A stretch of DNA of 47,670 nt, from NCBI GenBank assembly GCA_013822695.1, contig PNKW01000017.1:1-47670 (forward strand), in the 5' to 3' direction. The notes beneath the pieces were generated by a model. The model had not been told where the DNA came from. It was given only the letters and a program-made list of their open reading frames with translations, and searched no databases. A program made the position numbers and the translations under genes. The DNA is from Erythrobacter sp. (lineage in GTDB: Bacteria; Pseudomonadota; Alphaproteobacteria; Sphingomonadales; Sphingomonadaceae). Each line of letters opens with the position of its first letter. The first letter of the stretch is position 1. Shown one piece after another: positions 42,362-47,670 of the stretch.

Positions 42362-43493
42362 ATGTCTCGGCCCTCCCGTCGCCGTCGAAGCGCAAGGGTT
42401 CGGGCACTTCGATCACCGGGCGGCGCGGGCGTTGGCCGCGCTTCAGGGCCATCACGAAAGCCACCAGCGAGGCGAGCGCGACATAGAGCTCCTCGCGCAC
42501 CATCTGGTTCGGGCGGGTGGTGAAATAGACCGCGCGGGCGAGGCTCGGATATTCGAGCACCGGCAGGCCCTGTTCCGCCGCGATCTCGCGCATCGCGAGC
42601 GCGGTCTCGCCCCTGCCTTTCGCCAGCAACAGCGGCGCGGGGGCGCGCTTCGGGTCATAGGTCAGCGCGACGGCGAAGTGCAGCGGGTTGACGATCACGA
42701 ACTGCGCGTCCTTCATCGCCTTGGCGACGCCGCCGCGCGCCAGATCGCGCTGGCGCTGGCGGCGGGCCGATTTCATCTCGGGCGAGCCTTCGGATTGCTT
42801 GTTCTCGTCGCGCACGTCCTGCAGGCTCATCATCAGCCGCTTGTCGCGCTGGAAGCGTTGCAGCGGGTAGTCGATCGCGGCGATCACCGCGAGGCCGATC
42901 AGCAGCGCGCCTGCCAGCGAGGTGATCGCATCGAGCCCGCGCGCGACCTGCGCCTCCAAGGGCATCGCGCCGAGCGACAGCAGCTCGTCCGCCCGCCCTC
43001 TGGCCCACACCCACGCAATCCCGCCGAGCAGGGCGAGTTTGACGAGGCCCTTGCCCAGCTCGATCAGCCCTTGCGTGCCGAAGATGCGCTTCAGCCCCGA
43101 GAGCGGATTGATCCGCCGCCCCTTGAACCCGGCATTGCCGGGGATCCAGCGCCCGTCCTGCCCCAGCAGCAATTGCGAGGCGGTGGTGACAGCGGCGACG
43201 ATCGCGCCCAGCGCGATGATCGGCGGGAGAGCGGCGAGCGCCGCGTCGCCCATGATCGCGCCCGGGGTGAAGCCGTCCAATGCGGCGCGGTCGAAGCGGA
43301 AGCCCGCGCGCGCGACGCCCGCCACCCCTTCGGTGAGCCACGACCCGAGCGCATAGAGGCCCAGCGCCCCCGCGCCGGTCGCGGCAAGGGTGGCGAACTC
43401 GCGCGAGCGCAGGACGTCGCCATTCTTGGCGGCCTGCTCGCGCCGCTTCTGGGTCGGAGCGAAGGTCTTCTCGCCGGCGGTTTCCTCGGCCAT
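42360..43493 (-). CDS. flhB: Flagellar export switch protein FlhB
   Basis: Inner-membrane component of the flagellar type III export gate that changes substrate class after hook completion. The 377-aa protein begins AEETAGEKTFAPTQKRREQA and has four membrane spans, then the cytoplasmic domain. The family self-cleavage motif NPTH reads NPLH here (VIVNPLHFAVALTYD). The end is Arg/Pro-rich. The start ATG 43493 abuts the stop of fliR. The inverted-repeat element begins at its stop codon. Confidence 0.94.
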   Translation of the reverse strand: MAEETAGEKTFAPTQKRREQAAKNGDVLRSREFATLAATGAGALGLYALGSWLTEGVAGVARAGFRFDRAALDGFTPGAIMGDAALAALPPIIALGAIVAAVTTASQLLLGQDGRWIPGNAGFKGRRINPLSGLKRIFGTQGLIELGKGLVKLALLGGIAWVWARGRADELLSLGAMPLEAQVARGLDAITSLAGALLIGLAVIAAIDYPLQRFQRDKRLMMSLQDVRDENKQSEGSPEMKSARRQRQRDLARGGVAKAMKDAQFVIVNPLHFAVALTYDPKRAPAPLLLAKGRGETALAMREIAAEQGLPVLEYPSLARAVYFTTRPNQMVREELYVALASLVAFVMALKRGQRPRRPVIEVPEPLRFDGDGRAET

Positions 43494-44285
43494 TTACAGC
43501 GCCTCCGGGCGGAGGAGGACCTCGGTCTGTTCGAGCGCGGCCTCTATCGCGCCGCGTATCTGCGCGGTCATCACCGGCAGCGCGATGATCATCGCTGCGA
43601 TCCCCGCGACGACGCCCGCGGGAAGGCCCAGCGTATTGAGGTTGAGCGCAGGCGCGGAGCGGGCGATCAGCCCGGTGACGATCTGCACCAGCAGCAGCAC
43701 CAGCACCACCGGCAGCGCGATGGCGGCAGCGGTGGCGAGGCCATAGCCCATGAACAGCACCACGCTCTCAGCCCGCCACGCTCCGAAGGCGAATTGTCCG
43801 GCGGGCAGCAGGCGGTAACTTTCGACCATCAGCTCGAACCAAAGCAGATGCGCACCGGTGGCGTAGAACAGCAGGCTCATGACGAGGCCGAGGTAGGTCC
43901 CCAGCGCCCCCGATTGCGCGCCGCTCGACGGGTCGACCGAAGTGGCGATGGCAAGCCCCATGGTGCCCGCGATCTGCTCGGCGGCGATCAGCGGAATGGC
44001 AAAGGCGATCTGGAGCACGAAGCCGAGCATCAGCCCGACCGCGATCTCCTGCACCACGGCGAGCACGGCGGCGATGCTCAGCATCGGCGGGGGTGCGGGC
44101 AGCGTCACCCAGCTCGCCACGAAATAGCCCAGTACGAGGCTCAGCAGAATGCGCAGCTGCACCGGCACCCCCGTGCCCCCGATCATCGGCGCGGCCATCA
44201 GTGCCGCCCCGCTCCGGATCGAGAGCAGCACGATCACCCACAGCTGCGCCTCGAGACTGCCGAAGCCGAGGTTGAGGATGTTCAC
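43494..44285 (-). CDS. fliR: Flagellar export protein FliR
   Basis: A 263-aa membrane protein of the export gate, six or seven spans. It has the segments SGAALMAAPMIGGTGVPVQL, ILLSLVLGYFVASWV and VLAVVQEIAVGLMLGFVLQI of the family. The GTG start at 44285 overlaps the fliQ stop (GTGA); a longer open frame upstream lies in fliQ and is rejected. Its TAA stop directly precedes the flhB start. FliP, FliQ and FliR form the export pore with FlhB attached. Confidence 0.94.
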   Translation of the reverse strand: MNILNLGFGSLEAQLWVIVLLSIRSGAALMAAPMIGGTGVPVQLRILLSLVLGYFVASWVTLPAPPPMLSIAAVLAVVQEIAVGLMLGFVLQIAFAIPLIAAEQIAGTMGLAIATSVDPSSGAQSGALGTYLGLVMSLLFYATGAHLLWFELMVESYRLLPAGQFAFGAWRAESVVLFMGYGLATAAAIALPVVLVLLLVQIVTGLIARSAPALNLNTLGLPAGVVAGIAAMIIALPVMTAQIRGAIEAALEQTEVLLRPEAL

Positions 44286-44554
44286 CGGCTGAGATCCGCG
44301 ACCTGCGCCATGATCTCGCGGGTGAAATCGGCCAGCAAGCCCATCATCGCCGCGCCCAGCACAACGAACACCAGCGCGGTGACGGCCAGCTTGGGGATGA
44401 AGCTGAGGGTCTGCTCGTTCACCGACGTTGCCGCCTGAATAATCCCGACCACCAGGCCGACGATCAGCGAAGCGATCAGCACCGGCCCGGCGATCAGCGC
44501 GGTGACCCACAGGGTCTGATCGGCCAATGCGAGGAGGGCGTTGTCCTCGCTCAT
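44282..44554 (-). CDS. fliQ: Flagellar export protein FliQ
   Basis: A 90-aa protein with two membrane spans (TLWVTALIAGPVLIASLIVG and LAVTALVFVVLGAAMMGLLA), the size and layout of FliQ, including the GIIQAATSVNEQTLSFIPKL loop typical of the family. It is part of the FliPQR export pore. Its start overlaps the fliP stop (ATGA) and its stop overlaps the fliR start (GTGA). Confidence 0.96.
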   Translation of the reverse strand: MSEDNALLALADQTLWVTALIAGPVLIASLIVGLVVGIIQAATSVNEQTLSFIPKLAVTALVFVVLGAAMMGLLADFTREIMAQVADLSR

Positions 44555-45351
44555 GTCGAAAAACTCAGCGCAAGACTGCCCATCAGCAGCGCCCAGCCAT
44601 CGACCAGCACGAACAATAGCAGCTTGAAGGGCAGCGAGATGATGGTGGGCGAGAGCATCAACATGCCGAGGCTCATCAGCACGCTCGCCACCACGAGGTC
44701 GATGACGAGGAAGGGCAGGAAGATCATGAAGCCGATCTGGAAGGCGGTCTCGAGCTCGCTGGTCACGAAGGCGGGGAGCAGGATCGAGAAGGGCACGTCC
44801 GCCCCGCTCCTGAAGGTGCCGCCGCCAGCCATGTCGGTGAACATGATGAGGTTCGCCTCGCGGGTCTGCGCCATCATGAAGGCATGGAAGGCCTCGCCCG
44901 CCTTGCTGATCGCGGCATCGGCCGACAGGGCTCCGCTGGCATAGGGCGCGATCGCCTGCGCGTTCACCACGTCCAATGTCGGGGCCATGACGAACAGCGA
45001 GAGGAACAGCGCCAATCCGGCCAGCACCTGCCCCGGCGGCGAGCCCTGCAAGCCCAAAGCCTGCCGCAGGATCGACAGCACCACGAGGATGCGCAGGAAG
45101 CTCGTCATCATCAGCACCAGCGCGGGCAGGATGGTGAGGAGACCCATCACCACCAAGAGCTGGAGCGACAAGCTCAGCGGGCTGTCATCCCCCGCGCCCT
45201 GATCGCCGAGCGCCCGTTCAACCGCCGCGCCCACGCCTGCGGTGACCGGATCGGGCGCAGCGGCATGGGCAAGATCGGGCGCTGCCCAGAACATGGTTAA
45301 CGCGGCGAGACACAGCACCCCCGCTCTGACAATCGCGGCGGCGCGCATCAT
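44551..45351 (-). CDS. fliP: Flagellar export protein FliP
   Basis: The 266-aa core protein of the export pore, with an N-terminal signal-like segment (VLCLAALTMFWAAPDLAHAA), four membrane spans and the family segments MTSFLRILVVLSILRQALGL, LPAFVTSELETAFQIGFMIF and LPFLVIDLVVASVLMSLGML. The ATG at 45351 (MMRAA) overlaps the fliO stop; the next ATG 45348 is equally possible. It overlaps fliQ by 4 nt. Confidence 0.96.
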   Translation of the reverse strand: MMRAAAIVRAGVLCLAALTMFWAAPDLAHAAAPDPVTAGVGAAVERALGDQGAGDDSPLSLSLQLLVVMGLLTILPALVLMMTSFLRILVVLSILRQALGLQGSPPGQVLAGLALFLSLFVMAPTLDVVNAQAIAPYASGALSADAAISKAGEAFHAFMMAQTREANLIMFTDMAGGGTFRSGADVPFSILLPAFVTSELETAFQIGFMIFLPFLVIDLVVASVLMSLGMLMLSPTIISLPFKLLLFVLVDGWALLMGSLALSFST

Positions 45352-45635
45352 TCGCTCTCCGCAGGAACCGCGGGGGCGACGGGCGCCTCGCCCAGCCGCA
45401 CGAGGCCCTGCCGGGTGCAACCGAGCAGGATCTCGCGGTCACGGAAGCGCACCACGGCGAGCTTCATGCCGGGCGCGATCAGGCTGGTTTCGATCAGCTG
45501 GAGCTGCCGCCCCGCCCCATTGCCGGGGGTCTGGCCAAGCCGCGTCTGGAGCCAGCGGGTCAGCCACAGGCTCCCCCAGATCAGCCCCGCCAGAACCGGC
45601 AGCAGCAGCGCAAGGCGCAGGAGATATTCGAGCAT
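45348..45635 (-). CDS. fliO: Flagellar assembly protein FliO
   Basis: A short 95-aa single-span protein (LLRLALLLPVLAGLIWGSLW) with a small cytoplasmic domain (RQLQLIETSLIAPGMKLAVV, then FRDREILLGCTRQG). The position before fliP and this domain identify FliO, which helps FliP oligomerise into the pore. It lies 18 nt downstream of fliN. Confidence 0.85.
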   Translation of the reverse strand: MLEYLLRLALLLPVLAGLIWGSLWLTRWLQTRLGQTPGNGAGRQLQLIETSLIAPGMKLAVVRFRDREILLGCTRQGLVRLGEAPVAPAVPAESE

Positions 45636-45653
45636 GGCGCGACCCCCGCCCGC

Positions 45654-45971
45654 TTACAGCGCGTCGTCAGAGGGGACGACAGGCTCGGCGACTTCGCCAG
45701 AAGGCGGCACGTCCTGCCCGTCCTCGCCCACAAGGCTCACGATCCGTAAGGCGAAGCGCCCCTTCTCCGCCACCACCTCGCCGCGTGCGATGACCCGGCC
45801 GTTGGCGGTGACATCGAGCAATTCATCGGTCAGCCGATCGAGCGTGACGGTGCTCCCCTCGCCCAGCATCAGCACCTCGCGCAAGGGCATCTCGGTCCGA
45901 CCAAGCTCGACCGAGAGGCGCACGGCGACATCGCCGAAGCGGGCGAAAGCGGCGGGTTGATAAGCGGTCAT
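45654..45971 (-). CDS. fliN: Flagellar motor switch protein FliN
   Basis: A 105-aa C-ring protein whose SpoA domain reads FGDVAVRLSVELGRTEMPLR, EVLMLGEGSTVTLDRL, then VTANGRVIARGEVVAEKGRF and ALRIVSL. The C-terminal tail is acidic and Pro-rich. FliN with FliM and FliG forms the switch that sets rotation direction and docks export cargo. The start at 45971 overlaps the fliM stop (ATGA). Confidence 0.95.
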   Translation of the reverse strand: MTAYQPAAFARFGDVAVRLSVELGRTEMPLREVLMLGEGSTVTLDRLTDELLDVTANGRVIARGEVVAEKGRFALRIVSLVGEDGQDVPPSGEVAEPVVPSDDAL

Positions 45972-46930
45972 GGTGCGAGCCCTTCAGGTGATGCGGATTG
46001 GGGGAGCGGGATGCGGGTCAGGCGGATCGCCATGCGGTCCTCGGCGGTGCCGACGCTGCCGTGCGCGACCAGCGTCTCGCCCGCCAGCAGCGGCACCTGA
46101 CGGCCCATCGCCAGCGGGATCATGTCGCCGGGGCTGAGGCTCTGAAGCCGCGTCAGCGAGAGATCGAATTCGGCGAGCACCACGTGGAGCGCCAGCGGCA
46201 CCTCGGCGAAGGGCGCGGCGAAAGGGCTCGCCGCCCCGCGCGGCCCGCGCGGACGCGGGCGACGCCCGCCACCCGGCAGCAGCCGCGCCATCCGCTCGCC
46301 CGCAACTGCCAAGGCCGCGCGCCAGATGCAGCCCTGGCGGTTGGCGATCTCGATCACGAAGAAGAACGCTTGCGCCTCGAGCGCGAAGGGTTTGAGGCGC
46401 GCCGCGCTCTCGCTGCGCACGATCACCTCTCCGCTGGTGGAGGCCCCGGCGGGCGGCGGCATATCGCCATGGCTCGCTGCGGTGATCGCGCCCGCGATGA
46501 CACAGGCGGCCTCCTCCACCAGCAGCGCGGCCGAGCGCGGCAGGGCCTCGGGCACATGCCCGCTCACCCGCCCGTCGCCGCCGAAGCTGCGGTCGGTGAG
46601 CGCGATGGCGGTGGCGAAATCGAAGCTCAGAAGCGCGGTCTCGGCGCTCGCCCCGCAGCGGATCAGGCTGTTGGCGGCAAGCGGCCCGATGCGGCGCAGC
46701 GCGTCGGCGCCGGTGAGGCGCTCGGGCTCGGTGATGCTCACATCGAGCCGGTCTCCCGAGAGCAGCCCGGAGAGGTCGTCGGCCAGCAGCCGCGCCAGAT
46801 CGCGCCGCCATGCCGCCATCATCGCGGCGCTTTCCTCCGGACGGGGGCCCCGACCTGACGAATGCGTCGTCAGTTCGGCGCAATGCACCGCCGCCGCCCG
46901 CACGGGCGCGAAATCATGGCCCATCCTCAT
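45968..46930 (-). CDS. fliM: Flagellar motor switch protein FliM (divergent)
   Basis: A 320-aa FliM-type protein from ATG 46930. The middle domain is recognisable in part (SLIRCGASAETALLSFDFAT, ALTDRSFGGDGRVSGHVPEA). The C-terminal SpoA domain reads FAEVPLALHVVLAEFDLSLT, RLQSLSPGDMIPLAMGRQVP. The N-terminal peptide that in other FliM proteins binds phosphorylated CheY (LSQxEIDALL-like) is not seen; the N-terminus instead is MRMGHDFAPVRAAAVHCAEL. The identity rests on its position between fliL and fliN and on the SpoA domain. It overlaps fliL by 4 nt at its start. Confidence 0.85.
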   Translation of the reverse strand: MRMGHDFAPVRAAAVHCAELTTHSSGRGPRPEESAAMMAAWRRDLARLLADDLSGLLSGDRLDVSITEPERLTGADALRRIGPLAANSLIRCGASAETALLSFDFATAIALTDRSFGGDGRVSGHVPEALPRSAALLVEEAACVIAGAITAASHGDMPPPAGASTSGEVIVRSESAARLKPFALEAQAFFFVIEIANRQGCIWRAALAVAGERMARLLPGGGRRPRPRGPRGAASPFAAPFAEVPLALHVVLAEFDLSLTRLQSLSPGDMIPLAMGRQVPLLAGETLVAHGSVGTAEDRMAIRLTRIPLPQSASPEGLAP

Positions 46931-47523
46931 TGGACGAGGAAGCCCTTGAAGTGCACCGCTTCGATCCCGCCAAAGCCCTCGTTCTCCTCGAGCACCTGAT
47001 TGACCGCCTTGGTCAGTCGCTTGGCGAGCTTCTTCTTGCCCTCGACATCATAGGCCTCGGCCTCGGAGGTGGCGGCAAGCTGGGCGATGATCGCCGAACG
47101 GATCGCGAGTTCATGGGTCTTGACCCATTGCAGCACGCGCCCGTCACGGCGGGTGGAGACCGCCAGCTCGACCTGAATAAGGCCGGGCGAATCCGCGAGG
47201 TTGGAGGTGAAGGCCTCCTCGAAGGAGTAATAGGCGGTGCGATACTTGCTGCCGCCCTCGCCATGGACCATGTGGCCTTCCTTGTCCTTGTCCTTGGCAG
47301 GCGGTGCGTAGGGGTCTTCCTCGTCCTTGAGCACCAGCTTGGGCTGGTCGATCTTGTGCTCGCCCCCGGCCTCGCCGAACAGGCCCATGGCATAGGCGCC
47401 GTAGGCCCCGCCCGCGCCGGTGCCGAGCAGCAGCACCGCGCCCAGCGCGATCTTGATGATCCCGCTCTTGCCCGACTTGCCGCCGCCTTCCGCGCCCTCG
47501 GCCTTGTCCTTACCCTTCGCCAT
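46927..47523 (-). CDS. fliL: Flagellar basal-body protein FliL
   Basis: A 198-aa single-span protein that interacts with the stator near the basal body. A Lys/Gly-rich cytoplasmic start is followed by one membrane span (IKIALGAVLLLGTGAGGAYG), an acidic linker, and the FliL domain (YYSFEEAFTSNLADSPGLIQ, then VELAVSTRRDGRV and KRLTKAVNQVLEENEG). The ATG at 47523 is the normal start. The stop overlaps the start of fliM (ATGA). Confidence 0.92.
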   Translation of the reverse strand: MAKGKDKAEGAEGGGKSGKSGIIKIALGAVLLLGTGAGGAYGAYAMGLFGEAGGEHKIDQPKLVLKDEEDPYAPPAKDKDKEGHMVHGEGGSKYRTAYYSFEEAFTSNLADSPGLIQVELAVSTRRDGRVLQWVKTHELAIRSAIIAQLAATSEAEAYDVEGKKKLAKRLTKAVNQVLEENEGFGGIEAVHFKGFLVQ

Positions 47524-47560
47524 GCCCTGTCAGCTCCATTTGGTATCGCGCCGCCGCCAA

Positions 47561-47670
47561 TCAGGCGAACAGCCCGCCCGTGTCGCGAGCAAGGGCTGCG
47601 GGATCATCCGCCTCGCTTGCCCCGCGCGCCGCGAGCGCGGCAGCGGTGGAGGGGCGGCGGTGATCCGGCG
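47561..47670 (-). CDS. 3' end of a gene, probably fliK
   Basis: The last 36 codons of a minus-strand reading frame that runs out of the window. It ends in a TGA at 47561-47563, 37 bp before the fliL start. The residues are Ala/Arg/Asp-rich (RRPSTAAALAARG, then SEADDPAALARDTGGLFA). FliK, the hook-length control protein, is often found in this place, but no FliK-specific motif can be shown in so short a piece; the name is inference. Confidence 0.4.
   Translation of the reverse strand, partial: PDHRRPSTAAALAARGASEADDPAALARDTGGLFA

Overview
The window is high-GC chromosomal DNA with tightly packed, often ATGA- or GTGA-overlapping genes. The gene set points to an alphaproteobacterium of the Sphingomonadales, most likely the Erythrobacteraceae (Erythrobacter/Porphyrobacter type). 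This is inferred from gene families and neighbourhoods (metX-metW, hisC-tyrA, hflK-hflC-degP, ftsE-ftsX, a P450 beside hemH), because no rRNA is present to confirm it. Two perfect 16-bp palindromes of the ParB-binding parS type lie 38 kb apart (2080-2095 and 40346-40361), both between converging genes. They suggest that the window belongs to the origin-proximal, chromosome-segregation part of the main chromosome.

Layout. 0.1-2.0 kb: an RNA m5C methyltransferase, a VOC protein and an SdhE-independent SDH assembly factor (DUF1674). 2.1-8.0 kb (minus): a likely operon mrp/apbC, TAT-exported molybdenum hydroxylase large subunit, hemH and a cytochrome P450, a run of cofactor-dependent redox functions. 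8.1-11.8 kb (plus): the membrane and periplasmic quality-control set hflK, hflC and a DegP-type protease, ending in a strong bidirectional terminator shared with the converging class A PBP gene. 14.2-16.4 kb: msrB, a glutathione S-transferase, a secreted hypothetical and a second VOC protein, with REP-like hairpins. 16.4-20.2 kb: metX-metW diverging from hisC-tyrA.

20.2-22.3 kb is visibly poorer in GC than its flanks and looks like an accessory insert. It holds a regulator with two ribbon-helix-helix-like units in one chain, an unrecognised small membrane-anchored protein and a divergent Lrp/AsnC regulator whose 3' end overlaps that small gene. 22.3-25.2 kb (minus) returns to housekeeping: ftsE, ftsX, a YdcF-like protein and a PlsC-like acyltransferase. 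25.4-27.5 kb holds a zinc-ribbon/DUF3426 protein, tRNA-Leu(GAG), and, just past the tRNA, two truncated gene remnants (histidine kinase and DUF3617) joined back to back, which is a scar of a deletion or rearrangement.

27.7-40.3 kb: a fused MFS/spermidine-synthase-like protein, a GAF-PAS-GGDEF-EAL c-di-GMP enzyme, an M1 peptidase with its DUF6702 neighbour, DUF5522, glutathione-dependent formaldehyde dehydrogenase, a GNAT/CelD-like gene interrupted by an in-frame stop, a polysaccharide flippase and an alpha/beta hydrolase. 40.4-47.7 kb (minus): a flagellar block (probable fliK end)-fliL-M-N-O-P-Q-R-flhB, then a 143-bp inverted-repeat element, then fliD-fliS. The export apparatus and motor switch are complete for the genes shown, but FlhB has NPLH in place of the NPTH self-cleavage motif and FliM lacks the usual N-terminal CheY-binding peptide.
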